Assembly: GCF_004570385.1 (NCBI RefSeq) | Contig: NZ_SPQL01000003.1 | Span: forward strand, 1-64,000 | DNA: 64,000 nt | Origin: Blastococcus sp. CT_GayMR19 | GTDB lineage: Bacteria; Actinomycetota; Actinomycetes; Mycobacteriales; Geodermatophilaceae | Reading direction: 5' to 3' | Part shown: positions 1-8,260 of the stretch, in pieces | Layout: each line of letters begins with the position of its first letter | Position numbering within the stretch: the first letter of the stretch is position 1 | Made by a program: the position numbers and the translations under genes | Notes under the pieces: model-generated | What the model was told of the DNA's origin: nothing | The model's database searches: none | Seen by the model: only the letters and a program-made list of their open reading frames with translations

Positions 1-108
1 GTGGGCGGCCTCGTCTGGGGTGGGGCGTTCGGAGGTGCGGTCGCGCTGGTGTTCATCCTGTGGAGCGGACTGCGCGCCCGGCGCCGCCAGCGGCTGGGCA
101 GCGCCTGA
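1..108 (+). CDS. C-terminal end of a small or truncated membrane protein
   Basis: An open frame runs from the window edge to a TGA at 106-108. The visible 35 residues contain one hydrophobic stretch (about residues 4-20, rich in G, A, V, L, F and W) followed by a strongly basic tail with R-A-R-R-R-Q-R. That is the pattern of a transmembrane helix with a cytoplasmic positive anchor. The first codon is GTG, so a complete tiny protein is possible, but the gene more likely begins upstream of the window. A perfect inverted repeat follows directly, as expected at the end of a transcript. No family can be assigned. Confidence 0.5.
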   Translation: MGGLVWGGAFGGAVALVFILWSGLRARRRQRLGSA

Positions 109-122
109 CCGGAGCCGTCACC

Positions 123-160
123 GCACGGGCTCAGGGGCCGACTGACCCCTGAGCCCGTGC
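123..160 (+). terminator. Intrinsic-terminator-like hairpin
   Basis: A perfect 15-bp inverted repeat (arms 123-137 and 146-160) encloses an 8-nt loop, 15 nt after the preceding stop codon. There is no long T tract, which is common in GC-rich actinobacteria. The 3' arm covers the GTG at 157, which argues that the next gene starts at the GTG at 178. Confidence 0.7.
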
Positions 161-177
161 GTGGCAGGCTTCCGCAC

Positions 178-1149
178 GTGACACGGGTCGGCCTGGTGCT
201 GGGCGGCGGTGGCGTGGTCGGGCAGGCGTACCACTCGGCGGTCCTGGCCGTGCTCCAGCACGACGTCGGGTTCGACGCCCGCACCGCCGACATGATCGTG
301 GGCACGTCGGCCGGATCGATCACCGGCACGCTGTTGCGGCTGGGCGTCTCCCCGGAGGACCTCGCGGCCTGGACGGTGAAGGCCCCCCTGTCGGGGGACG
401 CCGACGTGCTCCGCCGGCTGGCGGAGACCTCCGCCACGCCGCTGGCCCCGTTCAACCCCCTGCACCTGCTGCGCCGGCCACTGCGGCTGCCCGGCCCGCA
501 CCTGGTGCACCGGGCGCTGACCAGGCCGTTGCAGTTCCGGCCTTTCGCCGCAGGCATGACCCTGCTCGCCCCCGGACGGCACGACATCGTCGAGCAGCTG
601 GCCGCCCTGCGGGAACTCGAGCGGGCGGACTGGCCGGAGCCCGACCTGTGGGTCTGCGCGGTGCGCCGGCGGGACAGCCGCCGGGTCGTCTTCGGCCGTC
701 CGGGGTCACCTCCCGCGCCGATCCACCTGGCCGTGGCCGCGTCCTGCGCGGTGCCGGGCTACTTCGCGCCGGTGAAGATCGGCGACCGCAGCTACATCGA
801 CGGCGGCGTGCACTCCCCGACGAACGCCGCCGTCCTGCGCGGCGCGGGGCTGGATCTCGTCGTCGTCGTGTCGCCGATGAGCGGCCCGGCCGGGTGGCGT
901 CCCGACGTCCATGCGGCGGGACGCCGGCACTCCGCCCGGTTGCTGGCCAGGGAGGTGCGGGCGCTGGAGGCCGAAGGCATCCGGACCGTGGTCTTCGCCC
1001 CGGGCGCCGCGGAGCAGGAGGTCATGGGCAACGACATGCTGTCGCGGGAACGCCTGAACGAGGTCATCCAGCAGGCGTTCCTGGCCGCCGGGGCGCACGC
1101 CGCGAAACCGCACGTGTCGGAGCTGATCCGCCAGGCCGCCGGCCGCTAG
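178..1149 (+). CDS. Patatin-like phospholipase family protein
   Basis: Predicted serine lipid acyl hydrolase of 323 aa. The family signatures are visible: a glycine-rich oxyanion loop near the N-terminus (LGGGGVVGQ), the nucleophile elbow G-T-S-A-G-S about 40 residues later, and the D-G-G catalytic aspartate motif (YIDGGVHSPTN) near residue 205. Bacterial patatins hydrolyse phospholipids or neutral acyl esters with a Ser-Asp dyad; the substrate here is unknown. I chose the GTG at 178 because the in-frame GTG at 157 lies inside the preceding terminator arm. No signal peptide is seen, so it is probably cytoplasmic or membrane-associated. The gene stands alone and converges on a minus-strand TetR gene. 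Confidence 0.88.
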   Translation: MTRVGLVLGGGGVVGQAYHSAVLAVLQHDVGFDARTADMIVGTSAGSITGTLLRLGVSPEDLAAWTVKAPLSGDADVLRRLAETSATPLAPFNPLHLLRRPLRLPGPHLVHRALTRPLQFRPFAAGMTLLAPGRHDIVEQLAALRELERADWPEPDLWVCAVRRRDSRRVVFGRPGSPPAPIHLAVAASCAVPGYFAPVKIGDRSYIDGGVHSPTNAAVLRGAGLDLVVVVSPMSGPAGWRPDVHAAGRRHSARLLAREVRALEAEGIRTVVFAPGAAEQEVMGNDMLSRERLNEVIQQAFLAAGAHAAKPHVSELIRQAAGR

Positions 1150-1164
1150 GCCAGGTGCCCGCGG

Positions 1165-1839
1165 TCAGGCCGTGCGGAGCGCCCGCTCCAGGCCGTCGAG
1201 GATGAGGTCGAGCCCGAACTCGAACTCCGCGCCGTAGTCGTAGCCCGGCTGGAGGACGTGGTCGACGGTCAGCTCGACGAGGTGCGGGTACTGGCCGGCC
1301 GGGAACCCGGCCATGATCGCCGTCGCCAGCTCGGCCGTCTCCTCCCCGGTCTCGAACGGCAGACTCCGCTGCTGCATCGCGAACCCGTAGATGTAGCTGT
1401 CCAGGGCGGAGAACGCGTGCGCCACCAGCGCGATCGGGAAGCCCGCGGCGCGGAGGGTGCCGATCACGGCGTCGTGGTGCCGCAGGGTCGCCGGGCCGGG
1501 CGTGCTGCGCGACTGCATGAGAGGCGTCGCCCAGGGGTGGCGGGTCAGGGCGGCGCGAACCGAGCTCGCGCGCTCGCGCATGGCGGTGCGCCAGTCGGTG
1601 CCCGCCTGCGGCAGCTCGATCTCTCCGAAGACGACGTCGACCATGCCGTCGAGCAGATCCTCCTTGTTGGCCACGTGCCGGTACAGCGACATGGCCTCCA
1701 CCCGGAGCTCCTGGCCGAGCCGGCGCATCGTGAGCGCCTCGATCCCGCCGGTCTCGGCGAGGGCGACGGCGGCGCGCAGCACCCGTTCCCGGCTCAGGGG
1801 GGCCCGTGGCGCCGGGCCGGGCGGCGAGGGGAGCGGCAT
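1165..1839 (-). CDS. TetR/AcrR family transcriptional regulator
   Basis: A 224-aa one-component regulator. The N-terminal helix-turn-helix is typical ([19 protein letters not shown], then a recognition helix with [17 protein letters not shown]). The C-terminal part resembles the TetR_C ligand-binding domain often found next to oxidoreductases. It is transcribed away from the quinone oxidoreductase at 2005, and the shared spacer holds two spaced palindromes that are probable binding sites. The most likely role is repression of that oxidoreductase and of itself, relieved by an unknown small molecule. The length is normal for the family. Confidence 0.9.
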   Translation of the reverse strand: MPLPSPPGPAPRAPLSRERVLRAAVALAETGGIEALTMRRLGQELRVEAMSLYRHVANKEDLLDGMVDVVFGEIELPQAGTDWRTAMRERASSVRAALTRHPWATPLMQSRSTPGPATLRHHDAVIGTLRAAGFPIALVAHAFSALDSYIYGFAMQQRSLPFETGEETAELATAIMAGFPAGQYPHLVELTVDHVLQPGYDYGAEFEFGLDLILDGLERALRTA

Positions 1840-1860
1840 CCGGGTCCTCCGGTCCTGGGT

Positions 1861-1949
1861 CCTGACGGCTCTGCGTCCTGACGGCTCTGCGTCCTGACGG
1901 CTCTGCGTCCTGACGGCTCTGCGCCCTGACGCCTCTGCGCCTTGACGGG
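1861..1949. repeat. Tandem repeat, 16-bp unit
   Basis: Five consecutive copies of a 16-bp unit (consensus cctgacggctctgcgt) plus a partial sixth lie between the TetR gene and its operator region. The first three copies are identical and the last two carry single changes. The repeat sits in the 5' leader of the TetR gene. The unit length is not a multiple of three and the repeat is outside any credible gene. Confidence 0.9.
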
Positions 1950-1982
1950 CTTACGTTGTAAGCGTAAGCCTTACGCTGTAAG
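1950..1982. promoter_or_regulatory. Double palindromic TetR operator candidate
   Basis: Two copies of a 13-bp palindrome CTTACNNNGTAAG lie at 1950-1962 and 1970-1982, centre to centre 20 bp (two helical turns). They also create an overlapping palindrome centred between them. The site lies between the divergent TetR gene and the oxidoreductase, just upstream of the latter's ribosome binding site. Two TetR dimers on one face of DNA would bind such a layout. Confidence 0.75.
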
Positions 1983-2004
1983 CCGACAACAGGGAGAGCT
2001 GCTC

Positions 2005-3033
2005 ATGAGGACCGAATCGGGCACGCCGGACGCAGGGCCCGCGACCACGGCGGGGACGATGCGGGCGATCGTGCAGGACGCGTACGGCGAGGCCGACGTG
2101 CTGCGACTGGCGGAGATCGACCGACCGACCATCGGGACCGACGAGGTGCTGGTGCGCGTGCACGCGGCCGGGGTCGACCAGGGCGCCTGGCACCTGATGG
2201 CCGGCCTGCCGTACCCCATCCGCCTCGCGGGCTACGGATTCCGGACGCCGAAGACCCCCGTGCGGGGCCGAGAACTGGCCGGCCGCGTCGAGGCGGTCGG
2301 CCGGGACGTGACCACGCTGCGGCCGGGAGACGAGGTGTACGGCGTCGGGGAGGGCACCTTCGCCGAGTACGCCCGCGCGGCGGCGGGCAAGCTCGCGCCC
2401 CGGCCCGCGAACCTGACCTTCCGTCAGGCGGCGGCGCTCCCGATCTCCGGCACTACCGCCCTCCAGGCGGTTCGCGACCACGGGCACGTCCAGCCGGGCC
2501 AGCGGGTGCTCGTCATCGGCGCGGCGGGCGGCGTCGGGTCGTACGCCGTCCAGATCGCGAAGGCGTTCGGTGCCGAGGTCACCGGAGTCGTCAGCACCGG
2601 CAAGGTGGACCTCGTCCGGTCGCTCGGCGCCGATCACGTCGTCGACTACCGGCTCGACGACGACCTCGCGGCGGGGGAGCGGCGGTACGACGTCATCCTC
2701 GACACCGGGGGCAACCGCCCGCTGCGCACGCTGCGGCGTGCGCTCACCCCCACCGGGACGCTGGTCATCGTCGGGGCGGAGACCGGCGGGCGCTGGCTCG
2801 GCGGGCTCGACCGTCAGCTCCGGGCGATGGCGCTGTCCCCGTTGACCCGCCAGCGGCTGGGCTCGTTCATCGCGTCGGAGAACGCGGCGGACCTCGCCGC
2901 CCTCACGGACCTCGTCGAATCGGGCGCGGTGACGCCGGTGGTCGACCGGGCCTTCCCGCTCGTGGAGACGCCCGCGGCCCTTCGCCACCTCCGCGAGGGT
3001 CGCGCACGGGGAAAGGTCGTGATCGACCTGTGA
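2005..3033 (+). CDS. NADP-dependent MDR oxidoreductase (quinone reductase-like)
   Basis: A 342-aa zinc-independent medium-chain dehydrogenase/reductase of the quinone oxidoreductase group. It has a GroES-like N-terminal domain, then a Rossmann domain with the nucleotide-binding signature GAAGGVGSYAVQIAK. It lacks the Cys cluster of structural zinc. Likely function: NADPH-dependent reduction of quinones or reactive enones. I chose the ATG at 2005 because it has the ribosome site agggag and because an upstream in-frame start at 1942 would place coding sequence across the operator. It is probably repressed by the divergent TetR protein. The tail carries a short direct duplication around the stop codon (3019-3058). 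Confidence 0.88.
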   Translation: MRTESGTPDAGPATTAGTMRAIVQDAYGEADVLRLAEIDRPTIGTDEVLVRVHAAGVDQGAWHLMAGLPYPIRLAGYGFRTPKTPVRGRELAGRVEAVGRDVTTLRPGDEVYGVGEGTFAEYARAAAGKLAPRPANLTFRQAAALPISGTTALQAVRDHGHVQPGQRVLVIGAAGGVGSYAVQIAKAFGAEVTGVVSTGKVDLVRSLGADHVVDYRLDDDLAAGERRYDVILDTGGNRPLRTLRRALTPTGTLVIVGAETGGRWLGGLDRQLRAMALSPLTRQRLGSFIASENAADLAALTDLVESGAVTPVVDRAFPLVETPAALRHLREGRARGKVVIDL

Positions 3034-3137
3034 GGCGCGTGATCGACCTCTGAGGCGCGCGCCGTCGGCATCTCCCCGCATCATGGGTCGGCGACGGTGC
3101 CGTCCTCGGCGCCGCGGACGACGGGTTGGGGAATTTC

Positions 3138-3779
3138 GTGAGCCGGGCACTGCTGGTGGTCGACGTCCAGGGCGAGTACGACGGCGGCGCGCTGCCGATC
3201 ACGTGGCCACCCCTCGACGTCTCGCTCCCGAACATCCGGCGGGCCATCGACGCCGCCACCGCCCGGGGCATCCCCATGGTCGTCGTCCAGCAGACGGGGC
3301 CCGCCGACGCGCCGGCGTTCGCGACCGGCTCGCCGGGCTGGCAGCTGCTCGACGTGATGGACGGCGTCCATGCGGACCTCGCCGTCGAGAAGGCCCTGCC
3401 CAGCGCCTTCGCCGGCACCCCGCTCCAGGAGTGGCTGGCCGGGGCGGGCGTGGACACGCTCACGCTGGTCGGTTTCCTGACGCACAACTGCATCGACTCC
3501 ACCGCCCGTGAGGCGCTGCACCGCGGCTACCGCGTCGAGGTCCTCGCCGACGCCACGGGCACCGTCGCGCTGCGGAACGCGGTCGGGGCGGTCACGGCCG
3601 AGGAGCTGCACCGGCACACGCTCCTGGTGCTCCAGTCCCGCTTCGCCGCCGTCCTGGACACCGCGGAGTGGGAGCGGTCGCTGGACAGCGGCGTCGCACA
3701 CACGCCCACGGGACTGTTGCCCTCGGCCGCCGCGGCGCTCGAGGGATCCGCGGCGCTCGAGGGATCCGCGGCGCGCTGA
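3138..3779 (+). CDS. Isochorismatase-like cysteine hydrolase
   Basis: A 213-aa cytoplasmic hydrolase of the isochorismatase/nicotinamidase family. The catalytic triad residues are visible: the Asp in LLVVDVQGEY, a Lys in VEKALPSAF, and the Cys in GFLTHNCIDST. Such enzymes hydrolyse amides or vinyl ethers; the substrate cannot be read here. The GTG at 3138 starts the conserved beta strand and is preferred over the TTG at 3126. The C-terminus carries an exact in-frame 18-bp duplication (AALEGS twice), which probably extends an unstructured tail. Confidence 0.87.
   Translation: MSRALLVVDVQGEYDGGALPITWPPLDVSLPNIRRAIDAATARGIPMVVVQQTGPADAPAFATGSPGWQLLDVMDGVHADLAVEKALPSAFAGTPLQEWLAGAGVDTLTLVGFLTHNCIDSTAREALHRGYRVEVLADATGTVALRNAVGAVTAEELHRHTLLVLQSRFAAVLDTAEWERSLDSGVAHTPTGLLPSAAAALEGSAALEGSAAR
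3732..3774. repeat. In-frame 18-bp tandem duplication
   Basis: An 18-bp unit is repeated exactly (3732-3749, 3750-3767) followed by 7 more matching bases just before the stop codon of the isochorismatase-like gene. It duplicates six residues in the protein tail. Confidence 0.9.
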
Positions 3780-3825
3780 ACAGCCGTGCCGGGCCGCCAC
3801 GAACGCGGCGGCGGCGCGAACCCGG

Positions 3826-4872
3826 TCAGTAGGTGGCGGGCACGGCCCGGTTGCGGCCGCTGCGCTTGGCCTCGTACAGCGCGGCGTCGGCCCGGCGCAT
3901 GAGGACGCCCAGCGAGTCGCCGTCCCCGAGGTCGCTCACCCCGGCCGAGCAGGTGGAGCCGCCGGGCATGACGGCCAGCAGCCGCCCGACCCGCGCGGAC
4001 GCCTCGGTCAGATCCGAGCCGGGCAGGACGACGACGAACTCGTCACCCCCCTGCCGGGCCAGGACGTCGCCCGGGGCGAGCTGCGAGGTCCAGGCATGCG
4101 CCACCGCGAGCAGCAGCCGGTCGCCCTCGTCGTGCCCCGAGCTGTCGTTGACCACCTTGAAGTGGTCGAGGTCCAGCAGCGCCACGCTCAGCGGGGACCG
4201 GGTGCGCTGGGCACGGTCGACGGCTGTCTGCAGCACCGCGTCGAGGCGGCGGCGGTTCGGCAGGCCGGTGAGCGGGTCGGCGTCGGCCGAGGCGGCGACG
4301 CGCAGCAGCCAGCCGCTCCCCAGGGCGACCACGACCGTCGTCCCGCTGATGACGACCGCGGCGTACGCGCCGGTGGCCCCCTGGGGGATCATCGTTCCCC
4401 CGCAGGCGAGGACGGCCACCAGGACGTGGCAGGACGTCGCGGCCCGGGTGAAGCACATGCCCGCGTCCAGGGCGACGAAGGCGTAGAAGCTGGCGAGGGC
4501 CACGCCGGCGGGGGTCACCCCTGCGAACACCACCGCGAGGCTGACCGCCAGGGTGCCGGTGAGCAGCACGAGGTGCGTCGCCCAGGAGGGCAGCAGGCGC
4601 CCCCACCGGAGCATGCTCAGGCCGACCAGCAGGGCCAGCGCGGCGAGGACGACGACCTCGCGTTCCCGGACGCGCGCATCCTGCGGGAAGAGCGGCACCA
4701 GCAGACCGAGCGCGCCGCCGGCCGAGAAGACGGTGCCCGTCAGGACGGCGGTGAAGTCCGCCGAGGCGACCACCGTGCTGCTCAGCGTGGCCGCGATCCG
4801 GGCCGGCAGGGACGCGAGCCCGCCGCCGGGGGTCGGCTGTCGCCGGCCTCCGGCTCCGCGGGTCACCTGCAT
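3826..4872 (-). CDS. Membrane-bound diguanylate cyclase (GGDEF)
   Basis: A 348-aa protein with about five to six hydrophobic helices in residues 30-190 followed by a GGDEF domain. The active-site motif is intact (ARQGGDEFVVVLP, near residue 275), as are the DPLTGLPNRR start and the DLDHFKVVND metal/GTP motif, so it should make cyclic di-GMP from two GTP. The inhibitory I-site, normally RxxD five residues before GGDEF, reads APGD, so product feedback inhibition is probably weak or absent. No EAL domain is present. The ATG at 4872 is the first in-frame start that keeps the N-terminal region. Confidence 0.9.
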   Translation of the reverse strand: MQVTRGAGGRRQPTPGGGLASLPARIAATLSSTVVASADFTAVLTGTVFSAGGALGLLVPLFPQDARVREREVVVLAALALLVGLSMLRWGRLLPSWATHLVLLTGTLAVSLAVVFAGVTPAGVALASFYAFVALDAGMCFTRAATSCHVLVAVLACGGTMIPQGATGAYAAVVISGTTVVVALGSGWLLRVAASADADPLTGLPNRRRLDAVLQTAVDRAQRTRSPLSVALLDLDHFKVVNDSSGHDEGDRLLLAVAHAWTSQLAPGDVLARQGGDEFVVVLPGSDLTEASARVGRLLAVMPGGSTCSAGVSDLGDGDSLGVLMRRADAALYEAKRSGRNRAVPATY

Positions 4873-5055
4873 GGATGGATGATCGGCGGCGCGCCGGTGG
4901 GCATGAATGGTTCCTCACCACTTCGGGTGGGCCCCGCCCTTTCCGGCGGTGCATGCGGGACTGTCCGCCGGGTAACGCCCCCGCATCGGTCGTGATCCCG
5001 GCCGGGTTGCGGTCGGCCGCCTCCGGCGGAGTCCGGGCACGGCACAGGGGGCGGA

Positions 5056-6261
5056 GTGGCTGAGCGTTCGGTGGCGGGGCGGCTGCTCGACTCCCTGAGG
5101 GGGCTGGTACGGCCCCCGGACCTGCAGACCGGCGAGGACCGCTCCGCATCGCGCCTCGAGCTCTTCTTCGACCTGGCGTTCGTCCTCGTCGTCGCCGAGC
5201 TGGCGATCGAGCTGCGGGACGACGTCACCGTGGCCGGGGCGCTCCGGTTCGCCGGCCTGTTCGCCACCGTGTGGTGGGCGTGGGTCAGCTCGACCCTCTA
5301 CGCCAACCGGTTCGACCACGACGACGTCCTGTACCGGCTGTACAAGCTGGGCAGCATGGCCGCCGTCGTGGGGCTCGCGGCCTCGGCGTCCGACGCGACC
5401 GGGAAGCGGTTCGGGATCTTCGTCGGCTGCCAGCTGCTGCTGCGCCTGCTGCTGCTCCTGCAGTACGGCCGCGCCTACCGGCACGTGCGGGATGCCCGGC
5501 CGGTCGTCCGGCTCTACCTGCTCGGCGCCGCGGCGGGCGCACTGCTCTGGGGACTGTCCCTGCTCGTCCCGCGGCCGCTGGCCTTCGCGCTGTGGGCGGT
5601 CGCGGTCCTGGTCGAGGCACTGGTGCCACTGGTGGCCACCCGCGCCTCGGCCGACGTCCCCCTGCACGTCGAGCACCTGCCCGAGCGGTTCGCCCTGTTC
5701 GTGATCCTGGTGCTGGGGGAGTCGGTGGCCGGGGTCGCGCACGGCCTCTACGACGCGGAGTGGAGCGGGCCGTCGATGCCGGTCGCGGTGCTGTCCTTCG
5801 TCCTGGCCGCCGCGCTGTGGTGGAGCTACTTCGACCTCGCCGGCGCCCGGGCCAAGCGGCTGCTGAACGAGGTCGGCGGAGAACGCAGCGACCACTCGCA
5901 CGACGTGTACATCTTCGGTCAGCTGCCACTGACCCTGGCGCTGGCGACGATCGGCGCGGGCATCGAGCTGGCGGTCGTGGAGAGCGGCCAGGGAGAGGTG
6001 CCCACGGGTACCCGTCTGCTGCTGGCCGGTGGCGTGGCCGTCTATCTGATCTCGATGACGGTGACCGACACCGGGATGGCCCGCCGGGCCCGCAGCGGCT
6101 GGTGGTGGCCGCTCGCCGCCGCCGCCGTCGCGCTCCTCGACATCGCGCTGGAACTGCCGGCCGTGGTCGTGGTCGGGGCGCTGGCGGCGCTGATGGTCGC
6201 CGTCCTGGTCGTCGGCACGATCCAGCGGCAGACGGGTGACCTGGCCGTCGACGAGGTCTGA
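5056..6261 (+). CDS. Low temperature requirement protein A (LtrA) family
   Basis: A 401-aa polytopic membrane protein. The family signature ELFFDLAFVLVVAEL lies near residue 35, and hydrophobic segments follow to the end (about ten helices). LtrA was named from a Listeria mutant unable to grow in the cold; the biochemical role remains unclear. The GTG at 5056 follows a ggcggag sequence and gives a normal family length. The gene stands alone between a minus-strand cyclase and a minus-strand peptidase, so it is probably monocistronic. Confidence 0.88.
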   Translation: MAERSVAGRLLDSLRGLVRPPDLQTGEDRSASRLELFFDLAFVLVVAELAIELRDDVTVAGALRFAGLFATVWWAWVSSTLYANRFDHDDVLYRLYKLGSMAAVVGLAASASDATGKRFGIFVGCQLLLRLLLLLQYGRAYRHVRDARPVVRLYLLGAAAGALLWGLSLLVPRPLAFALWAVAVLVEALVPLVATRASADVPLHVEHLPERFALFVILVLGESVAGVAHGLYDAEWSGPSMPVAVLSFVLAAALWWSYFDLAGARAKRLLNEVGGERSDHSHDVYIFGQLPLTLALATIGAGIELAVVESGQGEVPTGTRLLLAGGVAVYLISMTVTDTGMARRARSGWWWPLAAAAVALLDIALELPAVVVVGALAALMVAVLVVGTIQRQTGDLAVDEV

Positions 6262-6306
6262 CGGCGGCGGGGCGCTTCGCAGCCGGCAGCAGTCCGGAGG
6301 TCCCCG

Positions 6307-7971
6307 TCAGCGCACGAGCCGGCCGGCGCCGAGCGCGTCCGCCACGGACAGCGCGGCCCTGCCGTCGGCCGCGGCCTGCGCCGGCGACGGCTGCAGACCG
6401 ACGAACGGGACCTCCTGCGCGCAGACGGTCCCCGCCGCGGGAACGGTCCCGTCGAACAGGTAGGCCTCGGTCGCCGCGTCGACGCAGGCGGAGTTCTCCA
6501 GACCGTAGGCGCCGTGCCCGTCGCCCTCCATCGTCACAAGCCGGGCGTTCCCCAGCGCCTGCACCATCGCCACCCCTCCCGCGTACGGCGTGGCCGGGTC
6601 GTAGGTCGTGGCGATCACCAGGGGAGTGGGGGACGAGTCCGGGACCGTGAACGGACCGTCGTAGGCGTCCTCGTCGTGCACGGGCCACAGCGCGAACGGG
6701 ATCTCCGAGTAGGCGAAGCCCCAGAAGTGGGGCACGTTGACCCAGTCCTGCGCACCGCGGGCGAGGTAGGCCTCGACGTCGGTGGGCCACTGCCGTTCGC
6801 CGGCCATGATGGCGAAGAAGCGGTCCGACTGCGGGTCGTAGGAGCCGTCCTCCTCGCGCGGGAACACGATCAGGTCGATGATCGCCCGGACGACCGACGC
6901 GTCGCCGTCCTCCGCCTGCGCGAGCGTGGCCGCGAGCAGCGCCCAGTTGTGCTTCGAGTACAGCAGCGTCAGCGTGACGTCCCGGATGTCGTCGGCCGTC
7001 ACCGGACGTGGATCGGCCTCGTAACGGTCCGCGGGGATCGGTGTGGCCGCCGCCGTGGCGAGCAGCGCGTCGTAGGCGGGGCCGGGATCGCCGTTGCCGA
7101 ACCCTGCGCAGGCCGCCTGATCGCCGGCGCACGCGGCCAGGAAGCGGTTCAGCGCGCGCTCGAAGCCGACCGCCTGGAGCGAGCTGAGGGTGAACGGATC
7201 GGGGATGTACCGCTCGGCGTCCACCGGGGCGTCGAGGACGATCGCCCGGTAGCGGTCGGGGAACAAGGCGGCGTAGGTGGCCCCGAGGAACGTGCCGTAG
7301 GAGTAGCCGAGGTAGCTGAGCTTCTCGTCGCCGACGGCAGCGCGCAGGGCGTCCATGTCGCGGGCGACGTTGGCGGTCGAGAGGTGGGCCAGGATCTCGC
7401 CGTTGTTCGCGAGGCAGCTGTCGACGTAGTCCTGGGCGCGGGCGACGAGGGCGTCGGCGTCCACGTCGACGGGGATCGGCATCGGCCGCGGGGTGAGCCC
7501 CTCGGTCTCCTGGTTCACCTCGCAGTCGACGGCAGGCGTGCTCTGGCCGGTTCCCCGGGGATCGAAGCCGACGATGTCGAACCTCGCGTTGAGAGCCGAG
7601 AAGGGGCCGCTGCCGATGGCCTGCAGCAGCTCCGCGGACGGGGCGCCGGGACCGCCGAGGTTGAAGAACAGGGAGCCGATGCGCTCGGCGGGCTGCGTGG
7701 CGGGCACCCTGGCGACGGCGATCCGGACCTGCTCGCCGTCGGGTTCGTCGTAGTCCATGGGCAGGCCCGCGGTCGCGCACTCGACGCCGGAGTCCGTGCC
7801 CTCCGGAGTGAGTCCGCACGGGGTCCAGTCCAGTTCCAGTGCCGGGGTCGCGGGCGCCGCGGTAGCGACGGCACCGTCGGTCCGTGCGTGCGCGAGCGTC
7901 GCCGGGGATCCGATCACCAGGGCCGTCAGCACGCCTGCGACGGCACTCCGACGAGCGGTCAGGTACGACAC
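6307..7971 (-). CDS. Secreted alpha/beta hydrolase, TAP-like C-terminal domain
   Basis: A 554-aa tripeptidyl-aminopeptidase-type hydrolase. A signal peptide is visible at the N-terminus (basic TARR, hydrophobic core, then an Ala-rich cleavage region). The catalytic serine is in G-Y-S-Y-G, the Asp in TTYDPATPY and the His in GDGHGAYGL. The C-terminal TAP domain contains two conserved cysteines. Known relatives in Streptomyces remove N-terminal tripeptides from secreted proteins or act as ester hydrolases. The GTG at 7971 is chosen because it starts the signal peptide and follows a G-rich ribosome site; the open frame upstream has no homology-like content. Confidence 0.88.
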   Translation of the reverse strand: MSYLTARRSAVAGVLTALVIGSPATLAHARTDGAVATAAPATPALELDWTPCGLTPEGTDSGVECATAGLPMDYDEPDGEQVRIAVARVPATQPAERIGSLFFNLGGPGAPSAELLQAIGSGPFSALNARFDIVGFDPRGTGQSTPAVDCEVNQETEGLTPRPMPIPVDVDADALVARAQDYVDSCLANNGEILAHLSTANVARDMDALRAAVGDEKLSYLGYSYGTFLGATYAALFPDRYRAIVLDAPVDAERYIPDPFTLSSLQAVGFERALNRFLAACAGDQAACAGFGNGDPGPAYDALLATAAATPIPADRYEADPRPVTADDIRDVTLTLLYSKHNWALLAATLAQAEDGDASVVRAIIDLIVFPREEDGSYDPQSDRFFAIMAGERQWPTDVEAYLARGAQDWVNVPHFWGFAYSEIPFALWPVHDEDAYDGPFTVPDSSPTPLVIATTYDPATPYAGGVAMVQALGNARLVTMEGDGHGAYGLENSACVDAATEAYLFDGTVPAAGTVCAQEVPFVGLQPSPAQAAADGRAALSVADALGAGRLVR

Positions 7972-8104
7972 GAGGCCCCCAGATGTCCGGGCACGGCAGC
8001 GCCCCCGACGGTGTGGTCGCCCGGCAGTGAACGCGGCCGGGGTGTCCCGTCGATACGCCGAGGGGCGCCGTCGGCTCCGGGGACAGCGGTGCGTGGGCGC
8101 GCCG

Positions 8105-8134
8105 TCACATTCGGTCCAGAGGTGTTCACATTCG
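8105..8134. promoter_or_regulatory. Direct repeat upstream of the secreted hydrolase
   Basis: The 9-mer tcacattcg occurs at 8105-8113 and 8126-8134, 21 bp apart (two helical turns), in the 289-bp spacer between the secreted hydrolase (start 7971) and the IclR gene end (8261). The spacing suggests paired protein binding sites. I cannot name the protein and see no clear core promoter. Confidence 0.3.
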
Positions 8135-8260
8135 CGTGCGGGCGTCGTCGTTCGCCGGGCCGGGTCCGCCCCGGGGGGCGGGCAGCACGACCCGGCGGAC
8201 GCGAGGTGATCGGCCGGCGCGCCCTGTGATCGGCAGGGGGGAACGTCCTGGAGCAGGCGG

